In this document: positions 1-11,736 of the stretch, in pieces
Numbering within the stretch: the stretch's first letter is position 1
How the letters are laid out: each line of letters opens with the position of its first letter
Assembly (NCBI RefSeq): GCF_030272615.1
Contig: NC_081409.1
Location: 243,907,924-243,967,923, forward strand
Source of the DNA: Cryptomeria japonica
Lineage: Eukaryota > Streptophyta > Pinopsida > Cupressales > Cupressaceae
Length of the DNA: 60,000 bases
Direction: 5' to 3'
Position numbers and translations under genes: made by a program
The notes under the pieces: model-generated
Databases searched by the model: none
Told to the model about the DNA's origin: nothing
Seen by the model: only the letters and a program-made list of their open reading frames with translations

Positions 1-190
1 GAAATCATTGGTGAAACATATACTGATGGAACATACTCTATCAGGAAGACTTTGCTTATCGGTATGTTTCATTTCAGATTACCTAGATACCTGATGAAGG
101 AGCAGATTGATTGAGTAGAGTGAAGACACTATCAGGAAGACTCATAGCGATGAAGTCAGTTGTATCCGTATAACCAAAGAGATCGGTATG
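1..190. other. Unassigned flank before the R1 LTR
   Basis: No ORF or recognisable element. The phrase 'atcaggaagact' occurs twice (about 50 and 131) and 'atcggtatg' twice (about 58 and 182), so this may be the edge of another repeat. The R1 LTR homology starts abruptly at 191. Confidence 0.4.
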
Positions 191-1026
191 TGTTAGGAGT
201 AACAAGATCTATTAGATCTACCTTGCTAAAGGATTTTACAACACTCAAACTAAATGCTGCACCTGGTTAGAGGCTTTACAATTTATAGACTTGATTAGAG
301 TCTTTTACCCTGTTAAAGGTTTCTCTTACAACTTCAAAATATTACAATAAAATCATTACAAATATCTGCAACTTTACATTTGGAATGTTATAGTAGATTC
401 TATGTACTTAGAATAGATTACCTTGCTTATAACATACCTCGGTAACCCATATAGTAAGTCAGTAAACCCTTCTGTTTACTCTGTTCTTTGACTGTTCTCT
501 GAAATCCTTCTCGGTGACCTCTGTGTCTCTGTAACAGTCTTCTTACACTCATGCATACATCCTTTTTAATTTTTAACTCATGCTGTATAAATAGATCTCT
601 TATGTTGGTGATCCATTCATTGCTTCGATCTTACAAACATGTTTTATTGAATGAATAACCATGCAAAATATTTCATTGGTTAGATGACCTCAAAATCATA
701 CACAATCTTTAAGTGCAATTTCCAATGTGATAACGGTTAGATGTTCCTTGATCTTATAACACGTTTTCATATGTATGTCCAGGTTCAATGAATCTGGTAA
801 CATGTTTCACTTGGTGTATATCAACTTGGTGTGTCATCTTTGCTGCTTGGTAGACATGAAATGATACTTGGTAGACAACTCGGTGTATACTGCGCTCTGA
901 GACTACTTTCTTCTATAACCGACTAGACTGTTCATACCGACTGAATATCTTGGTAGAGATAACTGACTAGAGTATATAGAATAACTTTTGAACATAAAAC
1001 TAATGGCAACTTGATAAGTAGTAACA
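191..1026 (-). repeat. R1 3' LTR, truncated
   Basis: Matches the other R1 LTR from its 'ttaggagtaacaagatct' point onward and ends AGTAACA at 1026, next to the polypurine tract. The outer ~310 bp (R/U5 side) present at 5510-5820 are missing. It has a single copy of the 263-bp segment that is doubled in the other LTR. Confidence 0.8.
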
Positions 1027-1541
1027 ATCTCCCCTTTTGACATTAGTTGAGATGTTTGACAAAAACTACTTTCAAAGTTATAACTCAATAATCTATATAC
1101 TCTCAAAATTTGACTATGCTGACAGTATATACAATAATCAATGAAATAGTAAATCCAGATATACTCCCCTTATCGATATACTTGTACAAAACTTTGATTT
1201 TGCATGCTTGGTGATCAATGTTTTGTGTACTGCTCTTGATCTTTGCTTACTATCATGTTCACTACTTGGTTCATTGCTCTTGGATACTCTGCTTGCTCTG
1301 CTCGGTATACTCCCCCTGTATACTATACTCCTTTTGTTTCATACTTTGAATACTATATCACTCCCCCAATATTGTATCACTCCTATCATTCCTCTAGTAC
1401 TATATCACTCCCCCTTTTTGACAAACATCAAAACTTAATTACCATTGGGGGTGGTAATTGATCAAAAATGGATTTGTACTTGGTCCGTGCTTCGGTGAGA
1501 GCGACAAAGAGTGCATTCTTTACACTGTCCATTAAAGAATT
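1027..1541 (-). other. R1 3' non-coding region with polypurine tracts
   Basis: The minus strand reads GTCAAAAGGGGAGAT directly before the LTR (1027-1041): the plus-strand primer site for reverse transcription. Further purine tracts lie at about 1165-1172 and 1402-1412. The rest is AT-rich 3' UTR; ORFs on the plus strand here are chance frames. Confidence 0.7.
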
Positions 1542-3566
1542 CTATGCTTGAATATCATCCAATAATGATATTAAGCCATCTAGAGTGCTTCCCTCTTGTG
1601 TAGTAGATAGGGAGGTGGCTCGGTTGATCTGTTCTTGGACGGATGAAAGATGAGGAAGGAATAATGTCTGAAGTGTCATTATGTCCATCCTGATCTTGTG
1701 TTCTTCATTTCTTAGGTCCAATTGTTGAGCCATGAGCTGTTGTAACCTTGTATAGAAATTCTGAACTAAATTTGGCTCTGTGGTCAACTTATTTGAGAGA
1801 TCAGTGATCTCTTTCTCAATTGTCTCTGTTTTATTCTTAATGTCTTTAATGAATAAAGAAAATGTGCAGAGTTTCTGAAATAAATAAAGAATGTGCTTGA
1901 GTTGAGGAGTCAACTCAACAATAAATTTGACAAGTTTAACTTTGCCAATAGCTATAGCTTTTTGTACCTCTTCTATCATTTTTGCAGTGAGCTCTTTGTC
2001 TTTTAGCTTGCTCAAATACTCCGATGCATCTACTCTAGATGTCTCTATCTTTGTTAGGAGTTCATCTAGTTGATTGTGGATGGCTGCATCTGTTGATACT
2101 GTAGCTTCAGGTAGCATATCTATTAAGAGTGCTTTCACCTTTTGAGGTACCTTATTTTTCTTTTGAATCGCCATTTGCTTCTCTTGTTTGGCCTTTTCTT
2201 TGCATAGTTCACCAAAATCAATGAGTGCTTGCCCCTTTAATTTTGATATATTTATATTGGGAAACACTATTGGTTTTGACAAATCAACTTTAAAACTATG
2301 CTTTTTCATCTTCTTTTCTTTACCTTTCACTGATGGTACTAAGACAATGGCTTGTGAGGCTTGATTACCCTCAGTAGGTTGCTCGGTAGAGGCAACACTT
2401 TGGTTGGTTTCTTTAGCCTCTGTAGAGTCCTTTGGTGTCTCGGTACTTGGTGTCTCAGTTGCAACATTCTCAGTGATAGAAGGTGCTTGAGATGTCTGTT
2501 CTTGAGTAGTACCTTCTCCTATTGTATACTTGTGACCTTCGGTGCCTTGCTCCGTATCCAGAGGGATTTTGATTGAGATAGATTGCTTGACTGGTTGATA
2601 AGGCTGAACTTGTTCCAAGACTGATTCACTAGATACAAGTTTTGCATATGCATTGCCTTCTATCATTTCCTATTCTGGTGCCTCTATATCCATGACATCT
2701 TCATCTATTTGAATGGTGTCAGTAGGGTCTTGCTCGGTAGTATCAGGATCTTGCTCAGTGACATCAATAATTTCAACTGTAGCTTGCTCACCGACATCCT
2801 TGACTTTAAAGATTTCCTGCCACTTTGCTTTTGTCTCATTTTCAACTTCAATATACAGCCCATTCATCAGTTTTAAGGCTCTTTGTTTGACAAGAAACTT
2901 TGAGTTGTAGGTTGTCAGATGTTCTTTTATTTTAGCTACTGACATGTCAGGAAAGAGATGAACCAGACTTCTTTCTTTGATCTGTTTCTCCGAGTCCATT
3001 GCATACTTCCACCTATTATCAATATGCAAATAAAGTTCATTTGGAAGTGACTTTGTTCAGTTTCAATCCTCTGCAATCTAATTCCACTCCGGTTAAACTG
3101 ATCAATTCCTTTTGTGATATCATCTTTTGGGCTCGGGCATGATCATAAATGGGTAACTGGTAATCAGATGAATGATTTCCTTGGTAATCTTAAATGGTTG
3201 CTCTTCTAGCCACATGAAATCATCGTGAACTCTGCTCAGAACAAACTTGACCCACTGGGGTTTGAACACACGGGGATAGGTTAGGGCTTCAGTTAATCCC
3301 TTGATCTTGATGTGTTCATACTTGCTATTCAATTTACCATCTGTGCACAACTCATCATAGGTGTCTTTGATTTCAACATGACCGAGTTCTTCAACACGAC
3401 ATTGGGTGAAGAATCTCACATCCTCGACTAACAACACTCTGTCCGGGATGAGTGAAAATGTAGTTTTGTCATCCAGTTCAGATGCAACTTTGGGAGTCAA
3501 AGAGTATTTCAGTGAGGGCTTCTCTACATTCTTGACAACAATGGGATCTTGGATCTTAGATGCCAT
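1542..3566 (-). pseudogene. R1 ORF2, long coiled-coil protein with internal deletion
   Basis: Homologous piece by piece to the ~1,128-codon ORF2 of R2 (44277-47660). It begins with the 'MASKIQDP' module (3566-3120), then skips about 1.23 kb of R2 sequence and resumes at 'SLPNELYLHIDNRWK' (about 3060-2670). The rest (2666-1542) holds a Thr/Glu/Pro/Gln-rich stretch, a Lys patch 'KGKEKKMKKHSFKVDL', and a long helical, probably coiled-coil tail. A frameshift near 3150 moves the end of the first module out of frame. No enzymatic motif is visible. It occupies the place of an env-like ORF in SIRE-type copia elements, but I see no signal peptide or transmembrane segment, so an envelope role is not supported. 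Confidence 0.7.
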
Positions 3567-4116
3567 TGTAGATTTCAGATAAAAGCTAACAAAGGATCCT
3601 TAGGGTTTCAAGATTTCAAACGAATGACGCTTTATACTTAGCAGATAATGGCAACTAGATAAGATCAGTAAATTATCTTAACAATGCGTTGAGATTGATG
3701 TAAATAGCTTGAATTTTCTTTGTAGGAGGTTTGATCGCCTTAGATTTGTTTGCTCTACTTTCTCGAAAACTTGGTGAGTTGAAAATGACCGTGAAAATAA
3801 TTTTAAGTACACAATATACCTTATCGGGCTTCGTGCAGGTTAGGTCAAAAACATTAAATGCACTCGGTTCCACTTTAAATTTCTTTCCTTTTTCTGCTTT
3901 AACCGAGTAACCAAACTTCCTTCATTCACCGACTAGACAGGTTTCCTGTATACACCGACTTGACAGGTTTCCTGTATAGTGCTTCAAAAGACTTTGATAG
4001 AATTTCAAACTTACTATTCCATCTTAATTATGCAGATTTTGAATTAAGTACATAATAAAATAGGAATTGTTAAGATTTAACCTTGAGAGAATGCAGTCCC
4101 TTCATACCTTTACCAA
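3567..4116 (-). other. Spacer between gag and ORF2 of R1
   Basis: About 550 bp without a conserved frame, although the DNA is conserved in R2 (47661-48216). It contains the motif 'accgactagacaggtttcctgtat' and its near repeat 'accgacttgacaggtttcctgtat' (3940-3980). It may hold the signal for ORF2 expression (splice acceptor, internal promoter); the sequence does not show which. Confidence 0.5.
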
Positions 4117-5447
4117 TTAATTTGGAATAGGTGCACCTAACTCGGTAGGTAAGGTGCTTTCTTTATTTGACACAATTTCCTTCTTTTTCCAAATCATCTT
4201 TAATTTGTCTTTTATTTCTTCAGTGTCTTTTCTAGGTTGATCTTTGCAATCTACAGCTAAGTGTCCAACTTTGTGACAATGAAAACATGCCATACTAGGA
4301 TTTTTCCATGATCTTCGGTTGTACATCCCAAACCTCATAAAACAGTTGGCACTTATATGTCCATATCTTCCACAACATTCACACCATATCCTTGTATTGT
4401 AATCCCATGGTACTGCAGAATATTGTCGGTAAGGATTTGTGTGAGTTCGGTAACCTCTAGCATTTGCTCGGTGTGCATACCACATATACCTCTTTTGCTT
4501 AAGCCAACACTTCTCGGTATTATGTCCATATCTATTGCAGTTTTTACAAAACCCTTTGAATTTTGCCTTCTGATAATTGTTTACAGACTTTGTCCTACAT
4601 TGTTTAAATGTGTGACCATATTTATTGCAATTGTAACAATAACAGTTGGACTTAGTGACATTCGGTTGCTTACCTTTTCTGATTTGGCATATGTTGGCAG
4701 TATGACCTTGATTTCCATAGTAGTTGCAAATAGGCTTCTTTCTTTTGATGTTATTCTTGTTTCCAACTTGCTTTGATGATTCTCCTCTCTCGGTAGAGTC
4801 TTTTCCTTTGTAACCGAGTCCTGCATCTTTGCTGGGTCTTCTTGTATTCAGTTGCTCATCCAACATCTTTGATGCTTCATAACTCTTCTTTAATGTTTCT
4901 TTGGATTTATTCTCTGTTTCAAGTTCATCGGTCAACCTTGATACTTCAAGTTTCAATGCTTGATTCTCATCATCCTTCATATTTGCTTCATGATGTGCAT
5001 AACCTAGTTGATCTGATAGATTTTATTGAATTCTGGTCAACCTTGTGATTTCATCATTCTTATCAGATACTAAGACTTCAAGTTGTTGTTTCTCTCTTTG
5101 TAGATCTCTTACTTTATCCTCGGTTATCCTTAATGCATCAAGATTTTCAGTCATCTGTGTGCTGAAATGTTCATGTTCTCTTTTCATTGCTTTTAGTTGA
5201 TCAGCCAGTGCTTTGTTCTTTTCTCTCAATACTCCAATCATTTCTTCAGTTTCTTCAGATATGCTATTCTCAGATGATGTCTCAATTTGTTCCACTAACT
5301 CTTGAGAGTCATGCAAATCATCAGATAATTTTCTTCTTACTTTCAGAGATTTTTGCATTTGTCTTTGCATGTCTGCAATCACTTGATTAGCATGATCCAG
5401 TTCTTCTTGCAGATACACAATCTCTGAGATTGTTTATAGCCTTCCAT
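4117..5447 (-). pseudogene. gag: R1 gag: coiled coil plus CCHC zinc knuckles
   Basis: Starts at 'MEGYKQS' (ATG complement 5445-5447), about 50 bp after the primer site. The first half is heptad-rich with many Glu, Lys and Leu residues, a likely coiled coil for particle assembly. The second half has four canonical CX2CX4HX4C knuckles (CYNCNKYGHTFKQC, CKNCNRYGHNTEKC, CECCGRYGHISANC, CFHCHKVGHLAVDC) preceded by a degenerate one (CNYYGNQGHTANIC, second Cys replaced by Tyr). These would bind element RNA. The frame ends 'TELGAPIPN' at 4117. Damage is light: a one-base loss near 5425 and one stop at 5023. The Cys-rich region is otherwise intact. Confidence 0.85.
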
Positions 5448-5495
5448 TGATAAGATATTTCTCTTTAGGCAGTTACACTCTTTTCCAAGATTCAA

Positions 5496-5507
5496 GCTTT
5501 GATACCA
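5496..5507 (-). promoter_or_regulatory. R1 primer binding site (initiator tRNA-Met)
   Basis: The minus strand reads TGGTATCAAAGC two bases inside the LTR, one mismatch from TGGTATCAGAGC, the complement of the plant initiator-tRNA-Met 3' end. It fixes element orientation and the LTR edge. Confidence 0.85.
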
Positions 5508-5509
5508 AT

Positions 5510-6964
5510 TGTTAGTCCCAATATGGAAAGCTAATGTACGGAGAGGGGAGGGGTGAATCAGTACTTCAAAACTTTTCTTCAATAATAACTTTATTTTTAT
5601 GCATAAACCAAATAGTGCAGTAACATAATATAAAGCTAAAACAAATAGATAACAATCATACATGATTCACTCCATAAAACATATATTTTGGTTACGCAGA
5701 AACTCTTGGTTAGAGAGAAAAACTGCGGTGAGGATGGCACCCACAACTTCACTACTGCAATAATAAAGAGTGCTCAGTTAGAGCTACATGTTTAGTTATT
5801 TCTGATAGCTTACCCTATTAGGAGTAACAAGATCTGTTAGATCTACCTTGCTAAAGGATTTTACAACACTCAAACTAAATGTCGCACCTGTTTAGAGGCT
5901 TTACAATTTATAGACTTGATTAGAGTCTTTTACCCTATTAAAGGTTTCTCTTACAACTTCAAAATATTACAATAAAATCATTACAAATATCTGCAACTTT
6001 ACATCTGGAATGTTATAGCAGATTCTATGTGCTCAGAATAGATTACCTTGCTTATAACATACCTCAGTAACCCATATAGTAACTCGGTAAACCCTTCTGT
6101 TTACTCTGTTATTTGACTGTTCTCTGAAATCCTTCTCCTAAATGCCGCACCTGTTTAGAGGCTTTACAATTTATAGACTTGATTAGAGTCTTTTACCCTG
6201 TTAAAGGTTTCTCTTACAACTTCAAAATATTACAATAAAATCATTACAAATATCTGCAACTTTACATCTAGAATGTTATAGCAGATTCTATGTGCTCAGA
6301 ATAGATTAGCTTGCTTATAACATACCTCAGTAACCCATATAGTAACTCGGTAAACCCTTCTGTTTACTCTGTTATTTGATTGTTCTCTGAAATCCTTCTC
6401 GGTGGCCTCTGTGTCTCTATAACAGTCTTCTTACACTCATGCATACATCCTTTTTAATTCTTAACTCATGTTGTATAAATAGGTCTCTTATGACGGTGAT
6501 CCATTCATTGCTTCAATCTTCCAAACATGTTTTATCGAATGAATAACCATGCAAAATATTTCATTGGTTAGATGACCTCAAAATCATACACAATAACCAT
6601 GCAAAATATTTCATTGGCTAGATGACCTCAAAATCATACACAATCTTTAAGTGCAATTTCCAATGTGATAATGGTTAGATGTTCCTCGATCTTATAACAC
6701 GTTTTCATATGTATGTCCAGGTTCAATGAATCTGGTAACATGTTTCACTCGGTGTATATCAACTCGGTGTGTCATCTTTGCTGCTCGGTAGACATGAAAT
6801 GATACTCGGTAGACAGCTCGGTGTATACTGCGCTCTGAGACTACTTTCTTCTATAACCGACTAGACTGTTCATACCGACTAAATATCTCGGTAGAGATAA
6901 CCGACTAGAGTATATAGAATAACTTTTGAACATAAAACTAATGGCAACTTGTTAAGTAGTAACA
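5510..6964 (-). repeat. R1 5' LTR with internal duplications
   Basis: 1,455 bp, TGTTAG...AGTAACA on the plus strand, against about 1,120 bp for the R2 LTRs. The extra length comes from two tandem duplications: 5875-6137 repeated at 6138-6400 (263 bp) and a 50-bp one at about 6542-6641. A TATA-like stretch (minus strand CTATTTATACAAC) lies near 6470-6485. The U3 part (6740-6910) is full of CTCGGT and ACCGACTAGA motifs. Confidence 0.85.
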
Positions 6965-6988
6965 ATATCATTACTTGACATTTTGTAG

Positions 6989-8263
6989 GGCTTATCCATG
7001 GTTGAGATGTCCCAACTTGATGATATCACACTTTCAGCCATTGACTTTGGCCAAGATAGCTATGTGGTACCATTTAGATTTATATATTTTTGACTTAAGT
7101 GATATATTAAATCCACGCTCTTTTCCCTTATGTTAATTTTTTTCCATTAGTTTACCCCACCTACCTCAAGGACATCTCATGTGAGAAAGCCATCCTCCAG
7201 CACTCTGAGGCAGAAAAAGATATCCTCTCAGACACCCAAACGACAGATTGTAGTTCACTATAATTTAAATTCAATTGTTGAAATGTATTATGATTAAACA
7301 TGTATATGTAGATATTGATAAATGCACTTAATTTATTTGTTCTATATACAAAAACATATGGGGTTTACAAAAATAATGAATGCACTTGATGTCGATGAGG
7401 TTCAGTGGAGGGAAGAGGTGACATCTTCATATTCACTTTGGATTGCATTCTTGCTTGTTCAAAATAACTAAATCCTTTTATATCTATATCATCTGTTATC
7501 ATTTTTCATACAGGAAATGGTAATAGCGGCATCAAATTCGACTAGGCTCCTAAGGTTACAGGAGAGCTATACGAGGCTTCGGTGTGCATTTTTTCTACAT
7601 ATGTTAAAAATATTTGTTTTATCTAGTTTGTCAACAACTTTGGGTTATTAACTTGTATGATTGTCTTTAAACTATTACAGGCCCCTTCCAAACTTCCTAC
7701 TGTTATTCTACCATTCCATTTCAGTAGAATTCCTACATGTATATTATGGGATCCAACACAACCAAGGCAAAAGGTATGTCTGTCTTAGATCAACTCCTTT
7801 TCACTAAGTGCACAATGGAGTTGAAACTGTCTAGTTAACTCCTTTTGGATCACTTACCATGGATATAGGAAATGGTCGTAATTGATTCATCTGTGACTTT
7901 GCCTCCTACGACCATAGCACATCCTTCTGAGGCTCCGATATGCTTTAGTTTTTTAGTCTTTTCATTTTTAGTTATTATGTGTTATTTGACATATATGTCA
8001 TTAACATGTATTAATGTTGTTTTACTAGTTACAACCTCCTTTAGGACATCCCATGGATCCTCATCCTCACCGAATTGCAGAAGATGGAGATGAGGTAATC
8101 AACATTTCAACTTCAAACAATTTAGAGTTCAGCATTTAGTTATTTTGATGTTATATTCAAAAAATATATTTGATTCGACATTTGAATTGTCCTTGTGCAG
8201 ACACCTACAGAGCCACCTACTACTTCGAAGAGGCTCGATTTTGATGATCTGCCACAGTCATAG
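6989..8263 (+). CDS. E1 accessory gene, phase-0 exons, 5' part missing
   Basis: Exons readable between GT..AG borders: 6989-7066 (contains 'MSQLDDITLSAIDF'), 7151-7249 (Ser/Lys/Thr-rich), about 7360-7417, 7514-7581, 7681-7773, about 7870-7938, about 8035-8094, 8201-8263 (ends 'TSKRLDFDDLPQS' and TAG). Most are multiples of three and join in phase 0. E2 has the matching gene at 15698-16865, with equal length for the first and last exons. The product is a small basic, Ser/Pro/Thr-rich protein with no known domain that I recognise. Two splice sites look mutated (donor near 7938, acceptor near 8034) and exon 4 is one base short of frame, so this copy is probably dead. The first visible exon starts with an acceptor, so more exons lay upstream, where R1 now ends. 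Function unknown; as the second gene of a transposon it could be a DNA-binding or regulatory partner, which is inference only. Confidence 0.65.
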
Positions 8264-8939
8264 ATACCGATAGAGACATATAGTTATAGTTGTGGTCATT
8301 GAAAGACCAATTTTTTATATTTTCGATATTTGTATATGTATATATCGACTTTGACAGACATGGCACATGCCACATTTTTGTAACTATTATTGATTTGGCA
8401 CCTATGCCATTTTTTGATATATGTACATGATTATTATTCATTTTGATATATATGAAACTTGATATTTGATCCAATTTGTTCATTGATATATATGAAACCT
8501 GATATTCCTGAAACTTAGTTATTTGCTATTGAAATGTGATCAAATTTGTTCATTGTGTATATGTCTTGAAATGTGATCCAATTTGTTCATTACTTGTAAC
8601 TCATATGGCGTATACTTTTAAACTATCTATTGCTCATATTGTGTATACCCAAGTACTGATACCGGTAATGTTGATATTGTGTATTTTGATTGAGTGAATT
8701 TTCTTTGAGTCCTTCGTGCATGAAGAGATTGGAGTGAAGTTATTATTTCATAAACTCATGCTTATGGAGTGAAGTTCATCATTTCAAGAACCAATTAAGA
8801 CAATATTTGAGCACACAAAGTAGATTTAAAATTTATCTAAGGATGAGTCAGCTTAGGTAAGGTTTTCATTTAAATTTTATTCCATAACAAGTCGGCCTTA
8901 GGGTAAGTGACACACCTATTCATCCAAATCACCTATAAA
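8264..8939. other. AT-rich 3' flank of the E1 accessory gene
   Basis: No conserved frame. The phrases 'atgtgatccaatttgttcatt' and 'gatatatatgaaacctgatatt' recur several times between 8405 and 8600. The sequence corresponds to 16866-17340 in E2. Confidence 0.5.
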
Positions 8940-11130
8940 AGAAGAGTTTAAGCACTTATGGACGATCTATGTGAACCAATGGGGTCGTGTTGTCGGTGCC
9001 TAAAATATCCTATCTCGGTTTCAGGAAACTTGTTTCCGTTTTCTTGTGGTGATATTTTTTCTGTCACATCAAAAACTGTCTGTGAGAGGTGGCAAAATAG
9101 TGCATCTTTCGTTCTTCTTGTTGTGGGAACAAATGATCAGCATGAGAACATCTAGGTGGTCAAGTTTACACTAGGTGTTCCCTTGTCTCACTCCCCAAGA
9201 TGTCTGATCATTATGAGCCACCTTGTAGCGACGTTTTCCCTTGAGCGCTCAAAGTGGAAAAAATGACCAAACTTTGACGTCCCGTAACTTGGAGACCGTG
9301 GCACTTATGGATGATCCGTGTGAACCTATGGGGTCATGTTGTTGTTGCCTAAAAAATCCTATCTCGGTTTTGGGCAACTCGATTCTATTTTCTTGTGGTG
9401 AGATTTTTTCTGTCGCATAAAAAACCGTCAAAAATCATCAGTGAGAGGTGGCAAAATAGTTCATCTTTTGTTCTGCTTGTCGTGGGAACAAACCGTCAGT
9501 GCGAGCATGTTTGGGTGGCTGGATTTATGCTAGGTGTGCCCTTTTCTCACTCCCCAAGATGTTCGATCATTACAAGCCACCTTGTAGTGACGTTTTCCCT
9601 TGAGCGCTCAAAGTGGAAAAAATGACCAAACTTTGACGTCCCGTAACTCAGAGACCGTGGCACTTATGGAAATTATGTGTGAACCTATGGGGTCATGTTG
9701 TCGCTGCCTAAAAAATCCTCTCTCTATTCTGTGCAACTCAATTCCATTTTCTTGTGGTGAGATTTTTTCTGTCGCATAAAAAACTGTCAAAAACCATCAG
9801 TGAGAGGTGGCAAAATAGTGCATCTTTCGTTCTGCTTGTCATGGGAATGAACTACCAGCGCGAGCGCATCTAGGTGGTCAATTTTATGCTAGGTGTACCC
9901 TTGTATCACTCCCCAAGGCGTCTGATCATTATGAGCCACCTCGTAGCGACATTTTCCCTTGAGCGCTCAAAGTGGAAAAAATGGTCAAACTTTGACGTAG
10001 CGTAACTCGGAGACTCTGACACTTATGGATGATCCATTTGAGCCTATGGGGTTGTGTTGTCTCTGCCTAAAAAATCTTATCTTGGTTTTGGGCAACTCGA
10101 TTATGTTTTCTTGTGGTGAGATTTTTTCTGTCGCATCAAAAACTGTCAAAAACCGTCAGTAAGAGGTGGCAAAATAATGCATCTTTTGTTCTGCTTGTCA
10201 TGGGAACAAACCATCAGTGTGAGCACATCCAGGTGGTTAGGTTTATGCTAGGCGTTCCCTTGTCTCACTCCCCAAGATGTCTAATTGTTATGAGCCATCT
10301 CATAGCGATGTTTTCCCTTGATCGCTCAAAGTGGAAAAAACTGTCAAACTTTGATGTCCCGTAACTCGGAGACCATGGCACTTATGGATGATCCATTTGA
10401 ACCTATGGGGTCATGTTGTCGCTGCCTAATTAATCCTATCTTGATTTCAGGCAACTCAATTCCATTTTCTTGTGGTGAGATTTTTTCTGTCGCATCAAAA
10501 ACTGTCAGGGAGAGGTGGCAAAATAGTGCATCTTTCGTTCTGCTTGTCGTGGGAATGAACCATCAGTGCGAGTGCATCTAGGTAGTTGGGTTTATGCTAG
10601 GTGTGCCCTTGTCTTTCTCCCCAAGATGTCTGATCGTTACGAGCCACCTCATAGCGACGTTTTCTCTTGAGTGCTCAAAGTGGAAAAAATGGTCAAACTT
10701 TGACGTCCCGTAATTCGGAGACCATGGCACTTATGGACAATCCGTTTGAACCTATGGGGTCATGTTGTCTCTACCTAAAAAATCCTATCTCGGTTTTGGG
10801 CAAATCGATTCTATTTTCTTCTGGTGAGATTTTTTCTGTCGCATCAAAACCATCAGTGAGAGGTGGCAAAATAGTGCATCTTTCGTTCTTCTTGTCATGG
10901 GAACAAACCGTCAGCATGAGCGCGTCTAGGTGGTCAGGTTTATGCTAGGTGTGCCCTTGTCTTGTTCCTGATCGTTACGAGCCACCTCATAGCGATGTTT
11001 TACCTTGAGCGCTCATAGTGGAAAAAATAGTCAAACTTTAACGTAGCGTAACTCAGAGACCGTGGCACTTATGGACGATCCATTTGAACCTATGGGGTCA
11101 TGTTGTCGCTGCCTCAAAAATCCTATCTTG
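8940..11130 (+). repeat. E1 tandem satellite, ~359-bp unit, about six copies
   Basis: The anchor 'cacttatgga' followed by 'gatccgtttgaacctatggggtcatgttgtcgctgcc' recurs near 8953, 9301, 9660, 10019, 10378, 10727 and 11066. Three intervals are 359 bp; others are 337-349 through small deletions. Since 359 is not a multiple of three, the frame shifts between units and the short ORFs here are not genes. The E2 array has the same period and is collinear with this one although clearly diverged. Confidence 0.9.
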
Positions 11131-11399
11131 GATTTAGACTATTCCTACTTGCCCTTCAAATCGGGTAATTCAATAATAACTCAAAACTTTCCCAAAACAC
11201 TTGGAAATTTTTTTGCATATTCAGATACCCATTTGCAAGTTATTTAACATATGTCAGAATCAAACTCGGTTATTTATAATCAAATGGTACAAATTTATTG
11301 CAAATGTATTTAGAATCAAATGGTACAAATTTGGGCTCTCAAAATTTGCAAATCAGCCCCATGGACACTTTCATATATAAAATTTGGCATCTTATATAA
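11131..11399. other. Spacer between E1 satellite and minisatellite
   Basis: AT-rich, with a short duplication of 'aatcaaatggtacaaattt' near 11277 and 11313. No gene is seen. Confidence 0.4.
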
Positions 11400-11640
11400 A
11401 CGATCAAGCTCATTACTATTTATATTTACAAAATTTTGCATCTAAATATGCAAATTACAACTCGTTGTTGTTTTTTTATACAAAACTTAGCATCTAGATA
11501 TGCACATTACAACTCATTGTTGTTTTTTTATACAAAACTTAGCATCTAGATATGCACATTACAACTCATTGATGTTTTTATATACAAAATTTGGCATCTC
11601 CATATGCACATTACAACTCATATGCATGTAGAGCACATCC
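11400..11640. repeat. E1 52-bp minisatellite
   Basis: The motif 'gcatctagatatgcacattacaactcattg' with 'tttatacaaaa' recurs at 11438, 11490, 11542 and 11594, exactly 52 bp apart. E2 has the related array at about 19965-20230. Both lie just past the 3' end of the transposase gene. Confidence 0.85.
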
Positions 11641-11736
11641 AAAAAAGCGAAGTTACAATGTTTCGCAAAAGATATATACAAAATTGTCAAAATTATTCTA
11701 CCGTATTGTAGAATTATTCTTCTAGATGGCCCAAAA

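Larger units (their letters stand above)
191..6964 (-). mobile_element. R1: pol-less copia-like LTR retrotransposon
   Basis: Read on the minus strand, the order is LTR (5510-6964), primer site, gag, a ~550-bp spacer, ORF2, polypurine tract, LTR (191-1026). The LTRs end TG..CA. No reverse transcriptase, integrase, protease or RNase H motif is visible between them. The same order occurs in R2 and R3, so loss of pol is a family trait and not damage to this copy. Copia affinity is inferred from the initiator-Met primer site and the 'GTCAAAAGGGGAGAT' polypurine tract; gag plus a long coiled-coil ORF recalls SIRE-type copia elements. The right flank lies in transposon E1, which R1 appears to have entered. 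The left end is truncated, so no target duplication can be checked. Confidence 0.8.

Noticed and set aside
11400-11640. CRISPR-like spacing of 52-bp repeats
   Set aside because: The units are contiguous with no unique spacers, and the window is a plant nuclear region.
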